Part shown: one piece after another, positions 34,020 to 45,835 of the stretch
How the letters are laid out: every line of letters starts with the position of its first letter
How positions within the stretch are numbered: the first letter of the stretch is position 1
Origin: Gremmenia infestans
Lineage: Eukaryota > Ascomycota > Leotiomycetes > Helotiales > Hamatocanthoscyphaceae
Reading direction: 5' to 3'
Assembly: GCA_032629725.1 (NCBI GenBank)
Contig: JAFEVB010000001.1
Location: 682,001 to 746,000, forward strand
Length of the DNA stretch: 64,000 nucleotides
Translations under genes and position numbers: made by a program
Notes under the pieces: generated by a model
What the model saw: the letters and a program-made list of their open reading frames with translations, nothing else
Told to the model about the DNA's origin: nothing
Databases searched by the model: none

Positions 34020-34200
34020 GAGTATTTATTATTGTGTTAAAACCACTTTATCTACTTGTTTCCTTATTACTCTTTATCATATAGCCGACTCCTTATAAAG
34101 AGTCTTATCCTAGTTAAACCGCTCGTTCATTTAGTCCTTATTTCTTAGGGGAAAAGAAATGTGATAGATGATAAATAAGTATATGTAAATAGAGGGAATA
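34020..34200. other. AT-rich island, possible repeat relic
   Basis: Base composition shifts sharply to A/T compared with the flanks. It contains a small hairpin (GACTC ... GAGTC around 34088-34105). It could be an old, mutated insertion, but no terminal repeats or coding remnants are visible. Confidence 0.25.
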
Positions 34201-34894
34201 ACTTGCCTGTTGATGTGGTGATGTATGACTGATGACAGTGGAGATAATCATCTACTACTACCCATACAGTACCATAGTAGTAGTGAGACATTTGTAAATA
34301 TGTGGCTTTCGAATTCAGTGTCTGGTTTGAAGTTCATCATCTTACTGTTACTGGTATGGTCCAGATTCATTGGCTCGGCCAAACCAGAACCAGACCAGAG
34401 CAGGCCAGAACCAGACCAGACCAGGGCACGCACTACTCTACGAATCCACTGCCACCACTCCACTCCACTCCACTGCCCACCCTCGCTCGCGTCTTCCGCA
34501 GATCTACTTGTACCTACGGTACTGCACGCTATTTGCTTCTATTTTGCAGCCGCAACCGCCGTGGAATGAGCTTCATCATTCGACTTCAATCCCAACCCGA
34601 GTCCTACCCTACCCTATTCTACCCTACCTTGGTCCCGATGAATATTTGGGTTTTGATATTGATATAGAATTCAACTCTTGTTGCCAGAAAGAGTTAAATT
34701 ACCATACCTAAAATTTCATCAAAGCCCTTCGCTCACTTGTCGACTCCACCACACGGGTCTCCATTTTCCGCCCGATAAAGAGCAGAGATCAACCTTAGCT
34801 TGGTCTGGAAAGAGGCCTCTCGCTCAAGTCAAGTCAAGTCCCTGGCGCAGATAGGTATATATCAGCCGCGCTTACCGTTCTGCTGCAATTCAGC

Positions 34895-36133
34895 ATGTCT
34901 TCCTCTTTCCAGAAGGAACTGCGACCTGATGCCGTAGCTAATAAGGTCCTCCTGCGTGCCGAAGTGAACGAGGTAATTTACTCTTTCTCCCCCTCCTCCG
35001 CCCCCTCCTCCTCTGGTACTATTATCTTCGGTCGATGCTGATACCTACGCTATCCTCAGATCGGCCGCAAGCTAAAGACCAGACTTGCTCTCGCACAATA
35101 CAAGGCAAGCCGTGGTTGGGAGGATCTCCCGCTGGACACAATTGAACCGAAAGTCGAACAGGAATTAAGGCTCAGGAGGCCAACATCCAGTGGGGATATT
35201 CTCTCCGATTCGTCGTCGAGCACAGCTTCCGAGTTTCGATACCCCAACAACAGGCAGCTCATGAGCTCACCTCTCAAAGGACCTGCTATCTTCTCCGACG
35301 AAGTTGGTTCACGAAGTGGCAGCGGGGCTAGTTCTGGCCACAGGAAACGAAGATACCATAACAGTTTCGATATTCCGTCCTTGAGTCCTAGTTCTCACAA
35401 AAGATTCCGTTCTTCCCCACCCTCTTCTAGACCTTCCAGGTCACTGAATGCAACCCAGCCCTCCTGGAAGAGCAATCGCCAACTGACCCAATCGTCCCCG
35501 ATCAAACCGCGAAAACACACTCACTTCACTACCTCCTCTGGACCAAATGTGTCATTCTACCGAGGCTCTTCTCACATGCCAGACGACTTTCAATCTACGA
35601 ATTTTGCCGCTGTATCAGACGATGAGAACTCTTTGCCAGCCCATTCCTTCAGTATACAATCTTCACCTCCTAGCACACCACCTCCAGCACGCAATCGGAG
35701 CCGCCGAAACAAGGACAGGAATGGGAGATCGGGTGAAGAAGGAGCAGATCTACTACTTTACCTCGCAACCTCCCCTTCACCTGCAAACCCAACCTCTCGA
35801 GCTCGAATGCAGCCCCCGTCGACGCCACCTCCTAAATCCCACGCTCTCCCATCATCCATGATGACTACTCCGGGCGGAGGTTCCGGGCTGCTGTCGGTTT
35901 TTGGAGGCCCCAATACACCCTCTCAAGCATTTGACTTTAGTGATTTTGTCAACATCACACCTAGCCCCGCTCAAAGGGTTTGGAACAAGACTCCTCGCAT
36001 AAAGACACCACTCACAGTGGCCCGACGACGCCTCACTTTTGAAAACTCCAGTCCTGATCTGCGAGAATCCAATTCCAGCGCTCCCAGGCACACTGGTTTG
36101 GGGATGCAGCTTGGTGGAGACCTTCTTTCGTGA
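34895..36133 (+). CDS. Whi5/Nrm1-type G1/S transcription repressor
   Basis: Probable cell-cycle corepressor that binds SBF/MBF-type factors. Exons 34895-34972 and 35060-36133 give 383 residues. The N-terminal segment KLKTRLALAQYKASRGWEDL (about 29-48) matches the Whi5/Nrm1 core motif. The rest is disordered, Ser/Pro-rich with many SP/TP sites suited to CDK phosphorylation. A conserved-looking acidic patch FDFSDFVNITPSPAQ lies near 320. The 87-nt intron is CT-rich. Assignment to Whi5 or Nrm1 cannot be decided from the sequence alone. Confidence 0.8.
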
Positions 36134-36690
36134 TCAATTTAACGGATTTATGGCAGCGTCGTTTTTGTTTTATCCTATGAACTTCACGCTACAACATATT
36201 GAATTTTCATGGCACATGATTAATACGGATCGTCATCCGAGAGACGGCCGTTATGGGAGGAAAATTATATCGTAAGACTTTGGCGCTCAGCTCGTCTCGT
36301 CCATTACAGGAGTTTATGGTGTGCATTTGCCAGGAGCATGTTTTGCTAGTGGGTAGGTGGTTGCGTGGCGCGTAGGTATAATATTGGCGTATCGCTTCCT
36401 TGTTTCAAGGGGTCCCTTTTCGCGTTATTTTCGCGTTATGTGTCCAAGATGCTGGCGCGGAATATGATACCTTCCTAGGTAGGCAGGCTCTTGCGTGCGG
36501 GGTCCGCAGGTGACTTGTCTCAACCAAGGGCTTTTTATGGAGTACTGCTATAGCCAATCAAATTTCATCCCACGATCAAGTTCCAACCAACAACGAACCT
36601 CACTCTACCAATTCATCCGTGCTGACGAAGTTATTGTCAAAAGGCGTATACTTGTTTTAGGATTATAAGGCGTGTACTTGACATCTTTCA
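36134..36690. other. Intergenic spacer before P450
   Basis: No coding region supported. It holds the Whi5-like 3' end and the P450 promoter. Confidence 0.4.
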
Positions 36691-39365
36691 ATGTCCTTCA
36701 TCTTCATCTCATTCCTTTTTTTTTCACGTTGCTATTGATAGTATCACTTCCGAAATGCCAATACCAATCAATACCTACTACCAGCCTTCTAGGCCTTGCC
36801 TATATCATCGCCGCATACTTCCTAAACTTATCACTTTCCAGCATCCTCTCAAGTCGACAAGATACTGCAAAGGCTCGTCAACGCAAGTGTCAAGACCCGC
36901 CCCAATTGAAGAGTCGCTACCCGTTTGGCATCGACCTACTTCTACGTCTTCGTAGTGCAGATAAGGCTAAACTCTTCCCCGTCGATTTGATCCAGCGATT
37001 GGTCGATGTCGGTGCCACTACCTATAAGTATACGCTCCCGGGCTGTCATTACCATCGCGTCTCTACCATGGATCCAAGGAACATCCAAGCTATTTTGGCA
37101 ACTCAGTTCAAGGATTTCGACCTAGGATCCACAAGACGAAGGAATTTCTGGTAAGTACAACGGGATTTCTGGTTCTACCCTCCCCCCGCGCCCCATCCCA
37201 TCTCCTCTGTTACATTCCATATCGTATCCTCTAACTCCTATAAACTTTCTAAACTTGAGACAAATGATTCCTCTACTCCTAAACCGTCTTGAATAGAAGA
37301 TGACTAAGCCTCTTGTCATCTAGGCCATTGTTAGGGAATGGGATATTCACCCAGGATGGGGAAGGATGGCAGCATTCGCGTCTTATGATGCTACCTCAGT
37401 TTGCTTGTGAGCAAGTGTCAGACTTAAATCTAGAAGAAACACACGGTGAGATCATAGGGCTCAAAGTCCAATCCACGTCAGAGTGGTTGCTAACACGTAC
37501 TTATCTTTGACAGTGCAGAACTTGATGAAACATTAAATCTTTCATTGACATCTGGCAATTGGATCGAGTCTGTCGACTTAGGAGTCCTGTTCTTCCGTTT
37601 GACGCTCGACTCTGCCACTGAATTTTTATTTGGAACCTCGGTGGACAGTCAGCTAGATGTTCTCTCAAGTCACGGAATGTTACGTAGCGAAGCCGGGGCT
37701 CCTAACTCTTCTGGATTTGCGACTGCGTTTGATGGGTCACAGAACACATTGGCTACACGAGCTCGCCTCGATAGACTTTACTGGATTTTCTCGCTGAACA
37801 GCTTCATGAAAAACTGCAAAATATGGTCAGCAGAACTTCCCTCGGGGATTTTTGCATTTTAACCTTAATGTCTACCTTCTACGTTATCTCCCAGCCTGTA
37901 ATCGTGACGTCCACGTACATCCTTACAGTTTTCAAGACGATATATTCAGAACCTACGAAGCACTGTACCTCATAACACTTGCTTAGTATTTCGTGTTGTC
38001 CGCTGTGTGTTACTTTAGGCAATTTAGAACAGTTCTTTAAATTATATTGAAATCCACTCTATCAATCATAGGCACTCCATGAGAATCACTACCATGATAT
38101 TTTCCAGTCATAACTTCGACCTTCACATAATTAGAGGCTAACAATTGGATCTCCAGTCATGACTTCGTTGACCATTTTGTCCGTCTGGCCCTTGCGAAGA
38201 ATCCATGGGAGAAGCAACAAAGGTCGGCTGGTGCAGCTGAGAAATATGTTTTCCTAGATGCTTTGGCAACTCAGACAAGAGATCCGGTAGAATTGAGGAC
38301 GCAAGCGTCAAATTTGTTACTAGCCGGTCGAGACACAACGGCCTGTCACCTGAGTTGGGTGTTCCTTCGACTGTCCCAGGATCCAGTTCGGTACAAGAAA
38401 CTTAGGGATATCATCATTGGGGAATTCGGCACCTATGATAAACCTTCAGGAATAACATTTTCTCAACTGAAAAACTGCCGATATCTGCAGCATCTCAATA
38501 ACGAGGTGTTGCGATTGCATCCTGCCGTACCCGTCAATGCAAGAACCGCCAACAAAGACACTGCAATCCCTAGGGGAGGTGGTCAGGATGGACTTTCACC
38601 AATCTTCATTCAGAAGGGAATGGCGGTGGAGTATAGTGTACATGCAATGGTGAGAAGTTTCCCGGCTTGGTTGTCAGAACTAAAGCGCCCGAATTCATGA
38701 GAACTGCGTACTGTTTTATGGACGACTGCTATAAACTCAGCCTACACCTTTGCGGTTTTTGTTGCTTCAAAGTAGACACATACTGACTGGCGATTATAGC
38801 ATTACCGAGCGGATATTTGGGGCCCAGATGTCGAGCGTTTTAACCCTGAAAGGTGGGAGGGGCGTAAAGTTGGATGGGAATATCTCCCGGTAAGTGACGC
38901 CTTTTGCCCGCGCTCGAATCCGTGAATCGATGAGCTCGTACTAGCCGTCTGCTTCGTTATGCTTTGCTCCACTCGCCGAGCTTGATTGGAAGTCAAGGGC
39001 ATTTGTTCTACCAACCCTCGAATGGGGCTCCAAATTACAACTGCAACCAGATGGATCTGGCAAAGTGTGGTTCTGAGGCTCTCGAGTTAGGAACGGTCCA
39101 CCAAGGACTCGACTGTCCACATTCAGACATCATCGCGAGTGATCATACATCAATACAAAAGCTGACCAGGGAGTAGTTTAATGGTGGTGCCCGCATTTGT
39201 CTCGGTCAGCAATTTAGCTTGACCGAGGCAAGTTATGTGATTGTGCGACTACTACATCGTTTCGACCAGATGGAGTATTTGGGAAAGGATCCTGTCATAC
39301 GCCATGATCTTGCCTTGACGAACAGTCCGGCAGATCCCGTGGAGATCAGGATGTATGCTGCTTGA
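36691..39365 (+). CDS. Cytochrome P450, CYP52-like
   Basis: Membrane-anchored monooxygenase resembling fungal alkane/fatty-acid hydroxylases. Exons (first tentative): 36691-36727, 36793-37150, 37324-37445, 37519-37825, 38157-38649, 38800-38889 and 39177-39365, giving about 531 residues. Seen: LLGNGIFTQDGEGWQHSR, FFRLTLDSATEFLFG, I-helix AGRDTT, ExxR as EVLR, FNPERW, and the heme loop FNGGARICLG with its Cys. The long frame of exon 2 has no ATG before 37068, so the start must come from an upstream exon; ATG 36691 with a weak GTTGCT donor gives a hydrophobic anchor but is unproven. Later introns are 173, 73, 331, 150 and 287 nt, mostly far longer than elsewhere. It may be functional or starting to decay at the 5' end. 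Confidence 0.82.
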
Positions 39366-39930
39366 GACGGAAATTGGAAGGGAATGGACTTTAGGATTCT
39401 GATAGTCCTTGTTGCAATGAGATGCTGGAGGTCAAGCTTTTCATCAGAAATACAACGTGTTTCCTAAAACCATGGATGGGCCTTTGTGTCTGTCCCGGAT
39501 GGTTGGCACGTCCTATTGAAGTAAAGACCAAGTCGAAGAAAGGCATTTCCCGTTTACTATGAAAAACATTACATGTAATTGTCAGTAATATTGGAGAGAA
39601 TCTCGACAATTCCGAAGAGACACGATATCCTAAATCCTGCCCAGAATAATAATACCCCGCTCAGCCTGGGCGGATACTTCTTACATACTAGTAGTAGTAT
39701 ATATACTCGTAGTACACGACGAGACTAGGTATATTTTTAGATGCAAGTACTAACCCCACTGTAGATCATGACCCCACCTACAACTACCGTACCTCTACTT
39801 TACCTAACTTAGTTACAGTACTGCACGGACAGCTTGGCGGGTGAAGGGTGACCATACTGCACATGTATGTATATACAAGTCCTTTTAGGATCATTAGTAA
39901 TAGTGGTTGCCATCACAGACAGCCTGGCCC
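39366..39930. other. Intergenic spacer
   Basis: No coding region supported. Contains ACTAGTAGTAGTATATATACTCG-type simple sequence near 39688-39710 and TACCTAAC-type motifs before the next gene. Confidence 0.4.
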
Positions 39931-40984
39931 ATGGCTTCATCTTCCGAAGATCTTTCACGTCGACCCTACGCACATAGGACAGCAGCTGCCACTCATACGA
40001 AGCATGCCCTGACCCCATCTCAATCCAGCTCCGTCTCCCCAAAGAGAGCAACACTTCCTCCAATTCAGACAATCATTCAAATACCAGAGGACCAAGTTTG
40101 GGGCCTTCGGAAAGAAGACCTTCGCAATTACTTTCTCGCCCTTCAAGGATACATTCTTCATCCCTATCCCTTGGGGCCCTTGTCTCCGCCACCGACAAGT
40201 CTTGAGTCTAAACCGTCCGGACCAGCAGACCTCCCACCACTTCTAAAACTGCCTATTGAAATTCGGAGGCTGGTCTACACCCATCTACTTGCTCCTTCCT
40301 GCTCTCCTCCGATCCGAGGCCCTCATCCCAGACAATTGCAAAATTACATCCATCTCTCTCAGCCCATCCCATCTAACCTCTTACGTCTCAACCACCAAAT
40401 CCGTTTGGAAGCCCTTCCACTGCTATACGGTTCTCGTCAAACCATATATATAAAGATCGATTACAACATCGTGAGTCTTCCTACGCTCTAAATACATCAT
40501 CACTCGGAGAGCAATTGGATGCTAGAGCTATCAAAAATTGTATTCTAAGGTAGAGAGAAACCACGAGCTAACTCACACCTAGTGGGTTCACAAAACCCGC
40601 CGTTCAGACCTTATTCTCACCTCCGCCCTCACCTCCTGCATCAGAAACATCAATCTTTCCATCCACCTGGGTTCTGAGAAACGGGCTAACAGACCAGTCG
40701 GTGAAACCTACGCTAGGTTGCAAGAGGTAAAAAAAGGCATTAAAAAGCTTGATAAGTGGCTATCAGGGGCCGATATTCAGAGAATGGAAATCAGCTGGCA
40801 GGAGCCACCACAAACTTTTACCTGGCCACAGAAAAAAGAAGTACTGGATGGGTTAAGAGCTATTCGGGCAGTGAGTGTGCTTCCTGGGGAAATTAATTGG
40901 GGCTTGGATTGGAATAAGGGGCGGAGATATAGATTTGAGGTCGAGTATTTGAAAGAATTGGAAAGGGGGGAGCAAAGTGATTGA
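39931..40984 (+). CDS. 2EXR/F-box-like domain protein
   Basis: Member of a large family in filamentous fungi of unknown cellular role. Exons 39931-40470 and 40583-40984 give 313 residues. The first ~100 residues are Ser/Pro-rich. A short F-box-like/2EXR segment (PPLLKLPIEIRRLVYTHLL, about 100-118) is followed by NLLRLNHQIRLEALPLLYGS, the typical second part. The C-terminal half has no motif I know. The 112-nt intron is in phase 0. Ends 176 bp from the convergent POM152 gene. Confidence 0.75.
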
Positions 40985-41160
40985 CTGTCCGAATTGAGCT
41001 GACACTGTATATGAGTTCTGTATCTTCGGATTTTCATTCTGGTATCTGAACAATGAAAGTATCGACATGTGAGAATGAGTAAATCCTATCCGCTAAAGAC
41101 TAATGCCCACCAACGCCGCGCTATGATATTACAAAAATGGATCCAACACTCATACTATAT

Positions 41161-44100
41161 CTAGAATTGAAGCAGCTTTTGCCCGCTCCTGGTATCCGCT
41201 TGCTGGGTGGAAAAGGAACAGAACTTGTCCTTGATCGCCACCACTTCGTACGTCCCCTCTTGGGTAGACTGAATTGTCTTACTGTGCTCATAAGATACCT
41301 CATGCCTCGTCTCCAGGACTTGAGACTTTTGCCCCTTCCGAGCATTGGTACTTCTGGTGTATGTAAATTCAAATGGAGGAGTACCCCAGAACTCAAACAG
41401 AATCGGTGTTTCGCCACCTTCATGAATATCAACCTCGACTTGTCTCCCCTTACTAATTTTGACGCTCGGCATCTCATGAATGAGCTTCGAAATTTTGGTC
41501 TGAGCCTTGCACTCACTAGCTTTGTCCGACACTGCAGTGATGGTAAAGTTCCCTGGTTTTTCAGCAATACGTCGGAATGCTGTGTTGGTTGATTTTGCTT
41601 TTCTCTGCGCTCCTTCAAACGTGTAGAATATCTCAAAAGGTGCAGTCCCAGACAGAGTGTAGGATATCCGTTCTCCAACGCAGTAATCGGTGCGCGACTC
41701 CAACGGATATATAGTAGGAACATCGTAGACTTGGACTTGGACATGGGGGGCGCCGCTGTATTCAGTCTTCTGTTGGCATCCACGTGAATCCCGCACTTTC
41801 CTTACACTGACATGGTGGATGCCAAGAGAGAGTACGTTGTGGGGGATCCGGAAGTCATAACGGTTCGACTCGATGTTCGCTATCTTGACAGTCTCGGGAC
41901 GAGAGGTGCTCTGGTGTTTGATGTCAATCTCTAGGTTGAAAGGCGGGACACCTTCCAGCTTGATTGGAATAATTTCGTCACCAGAGAGTTCCTCTTTGCA
42001 ATACTTGTATGATTGCCCAGGCTTGACGAAATGAGCTGAAGGTTTTCGATTCACTTTCTGTTCTAAGACAAGGGGCGTATATTTCTTGCCGTCATGGTCA
42101 TACAAGGCATCGGACAACTCGGAAAACTTATATTCATAGGCTCCGGCTCTGCTTGTATCCATGGATATAGTGGCCTGGCCAAGTGCCGCTTCAAACTGCT
42201 TGTTGATGAGTGAGCTCGAACCGTGCTCTGGCTTGTGGCGGACCTGATATTTGACGCTATACGGCGAAGTCCCTGAAATGGTTAGTTAAGCCTAGCCTTG
42301 GATCGAGTAGATGGGCGTCTTACCAGAAAGTTGAACCTCCACCGCGTCAATGTCGCCCTCGCAGACCTCGCGTTTCAGCCATTTCTTGCCATCAGGAATA
42401 AGTACCGCCGTATCTGCAACCTTAATCTGTGGTCTTGCGAGCCAATCCACTTCAAATCGAGAGGCTTTGGAATCAACGGTTCCAGGACACTGATCATCAG
42501 ATACATCCAGAATTTCATACGTGCCGCTTTGGCTAACGGTGATGAAATCATTGGTAAACCTTGCCGTCTTCTCAATGGGGCTTGCCTGGGGATCGCCGAT
42601 GTTGATATATTTGATGGTCCAGGGAGCTCGGCCTGTCAATCGGAGAGGCAATTCGACTGGTCGCCCTTCGACCTCCATAGTCTTGTGTTTGCCCTCAAGA
42701 TGACCAAAAGATACCTTGGGTCGTTGACGCCTAACGTTGAATTTGACCTCGCTGTTCAAAAAGATCTTGCAACCAGTAGTGTCCTGTACGCTTGTGAGAG
42801 CAAGAGAGTACTCCCCACCATATAGCAGAGGATCAGTTGTGATTTTGAAGATGTCAGTTTCAATATCAACCTTGTGCTTCTTCCTCTTACCATCGTGGAC
42901 AATCTCATACTCAAGTGTGAAGGGCTTCTCTCCAGATAAGTCAACATTCATCTCCACGGGCTCTTCGATGCATGCGTCAATCGCACCCGGTGGTGGTCTT
43001 AGCGATGCGTGGGCGGGCGGCTTTACATCTTGTTCTAATATAAATACGGAGCCACTTAAAGGCTTAGCTTTGTAAACATCATCATCTACAGACGTGAAGT
43101 GGTATCTGTAGTGTCCAGCAGCAATTGGCTTGAGTTCCAATTGGTGCCGAGAGGATTCCACCTTGACAAACTCGGTATGGGAGCCACTCTTAGTTATGAC
43201 ATCGTACCTTACAGTGAATGGCGGAGTACCGATCAAATCTAGGTCTACGAGCAGACCGATTGGCTTCCCTGCGCATTTGTCGTTGATGTTTTCCGCGGTG
43301 ATCGATAGTTGGGGTTCCGGGGGATTGATCAGCAAACAGGATGCAGGCTCTTTGATCTCACCGTCGCAGAATTTGCTCTTTACACCAGTCAAAGTGTAGA
43401 GCCCCGATTCTCGAATTGTAGGAGTGTTGTATGCCGTTTTGGCAAGGTATTCTTCAAGGATGGCATCGTCTCCGTGATCTCCGGCTTTAGTCAAGGTGTC
43501 AAGGGGGGAGAACTTCCAGGTCAGGGTATGGGACGTCTCATCAGGCGTTCGGCCTGGAGACTTGTACTGAACAGGGAGCTGGACAGACTTCCCATTCGCT
43601 ACCATCAAGGGGTTTCGCGAATCACAACCAGTAAGCCGAGCGACTGGGCGTTCGTGAACAGTAAAGTCTTGCTCCATACGAGAGCCCTTGGGATAATTAT
43701 GTTCCCCGTCATCAGCCCCGGAAGAAAAGTTAGCAACATTGCCAGTTGCATCATGAATCTCATCAATAGAATACAACCAACGGCCCCCTGGTGCCATGGA
43801 TTCGTTCAAAGGGACATTGACGCTTTGCGTACGTGCCCACGAGACGTCTTGGCTCCCGGCAAGCACGAGCGTTCCCGCCTGTGTAGATGCTAGTAAAGGC
43901 GAGGCGAAGTTTTCCGGTTGAATGCTTTGAAAGTGGTGGACACTTTGCTCGGAATTTGCAGTACGGCTATAAACGACTTTAAGCGGTGCGGTGCCTTCAA
44001 TAACCATCACCAAGTCGGAAAGATCGCCTAGGCACTTGTTGGATACTGTGGATTTGATGGTTCCTTTGGGACATGCAACAACAAGAGTATCAGACATCCT

Positions 44101-45071
44101 CCGCTGCACTTCTAATTTGGTTCTATCCACGACTTTTTGAAGTCTGTAGAGTCCTGGCTTTTTAACATTGTACTTGATGACAGTCAAACCATCCGCTCCT
44201 TTAGTAGGATACCTCAATTCCTTTTGCGAAAGCGTAATGGTCTCATTGATATTCGTCTCGAAGTCGAGTCGCAGTAGTTGAACGAGCTGCGGTTCCGTCT
44301 GGTTAAAACGTAAAGGGATAGCGACGCTCGGATGGGCATCATCTATGCAAAAAGGTAGGCCCTCGGGATTCATAGTCACAGATCTAGGGATATTTAGCAC
44401 ATCTGACACAGGAGGCGGTTCTAACGGGGTCTAATGGAGGCTTACCCCTCAGGCAGAATGTTGATTATCTGCTTTCCCATGATTAGAGAACTGTTATGCA
44501 ATATGCTATTAGGTCGAACACTGTTCTCTGAGATAGACATTTCCCTGTCGAAGAGGGTTTTCGTGAGAAACAGTAACCATCCCTCAATCGGAAGCTTACC
44601 ACTGTTAGCGGAGTTCTCAAATTTCTCAAGTGATCAACTCACAGGTATTCTGAACATCAACATCCCATTTATAAGTGCATGTACAAAATATGCCGAGAAC
44701 GACGACGTCTCTGACCACTCTAGCCATGGTATCCGCAGCAATGGCACGCCGAATAAAAATACCAAATCTATAAAGCCCCATTTCACGAATAGAGTGATTG
44801 AATGAGTATCCTCCTCAACCAACTCCCACCAGTCGTAAAGGCGCCATACTAGAAGGAGCCCGTATACCGCCAAGGTGTACATACGCTGGCTGGGAGCATC
44901 TACTAGGTTGACGGGTATTAAGGGTGCACTGGACGGCGCTGGGGTCGAAGTATTAGGCAGGCTTGGTAGAGGAGATTTGACCTTTGGGCCATTCTGCGAA
45001 GTAGCTGGGCTCCGCTGGCCACTTCCCGGGGTCGAAGGAAACGACGACGGGAGACGAGGAGTTCCGTTCAT
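41161..45071 (-). CDS. POM152: Nucleoporin POM152
   Basis: Transmembrane ring nucleoporin that anchors the pore in the nuclear envelope. Exons 45071-44643, 44594-44446, 44383-42324 and 42272-41161 give 1249 residues, close to the family length. The N-terminal ~60 residues are disordered and cytosolic. Three hydrophobic segments lie at about 65-80, 98-112 and 122-140. The long lumenal part is a tandem of Ig-like beta domains, each with a PF-type strand (TPPFTVRYDV, EKPFTLEYEI, RAPWTIKYI, APFEIFYTF, TPPFEFTYT). Conserved CxG/C-pairs recur between repeats. Exon 2 begins after an AAG acceptor. Divergent from the UCH gene across 764 bp. Confidence 0.96.
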
Positions 45072-45835
45072 GGCATGCTCTTCAGAGGCGCTCTTTGCGC
45101 TCTTGCGACTTGGTTCTTTGTTGTATGGACTCTAGGGAGCTACTCGTAGATGGCGAGGCAGCAGGTAGGAAACTGCAGGCGGCAAGCAAGACAGGTCAGT
45201 TTCGCAGATTCCTCGCTGTAGACGGACTATAGAGGTGGAGGTGGAGGTGGAGGTGGTGTTGATCCCTTCTTGGTGTTTTGGTTTAGTTTGGTTGTATTTT
45301 GTTCGCGTCGCGTACTGTACTGTACTACAGAGAGGATCAGCGCGCAGTTTTCGAAAAGAAAAGCGGCACCAGTTTATATTGTGTCAGGCGCAATGGAACA
45401 TTAATCGTCGATGATAATGACTGCCGCTTTTTGAACCTACTCTGCTGCAACCTTGAATAAAAGGCTTCCTTGATAAATGAATGTTTCTATTAGTATGAAA
45501 TTACTCCAGGAAGAGCTTGCATCTGGGACCGTTTTATCTTTCGCCTTGTTCTTTTCTCCTTCACTTCTGCTTCTTCTGCATCATATCCTTCTCCTTCCCC
45601 TCCTGCTTTATGATTTCTTGGTCGATATGATATTTCGAAGCTTTACACCCTCTTTCCCCCTCATCATTCATTCATGCAAGAAGGTCCTGTTTGCTTCCCA
45701 GCACCATCTGTTGGGTCGCATCTTCCCTTGACTTAGCTTGACAAACTCCAACATCTATCTATCTACTCTTAATCTCAGCATCCCTTAAGGTAGATATTCC
45801 ACCTGCTCATCGTTTCTATTAAATTCCCGGCCGGC
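45072..45835. promoter_or_regulatory. Divergent promoter region POM152 / UCH
   Basis: Upstream of both genes. Carries a GGTGGA repeat (about 45234-45256) and a TACTG array (about 45311-45326), followed by CT-rich tracts (45550-45680) typical of fungal 5' leaders. No coding region supported. Confidence 0.5.

Larger units (their letters stand above)
33383..34894. other. Repeat-rich, AT-rich intergenic spacer
   Basis: About 1.5 kb with no supportable gene. It includes CAAG and GACT tetranucleotide arrays, CCAGG repeats (33675-33697), many TAGGTA/TACCTA motifs (33740-34010), a markedly AT-rich island (about 34020-34200) and degenerate ACCAG repeats (34380-34425), then CCACT repeats (34465-34480). 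TATATAT at 34856-34862 is only about 35 bp before the next gene's ATG. Confidence 0.6.

Noticed and set aside
37508..37540. Apparent frameshift/stop in the P450 after the third exon
   Set aside because: It arises only if the acceptor CAG at 37513 is used; the next acceptor, CAG at 37518, restores frame and gives the normal P450 sequence.
43309..43893. 194-codon plus-strand frame inside POM152
   Set aside because: Antisense to a conserved POM152 exon with no recognisable domain.
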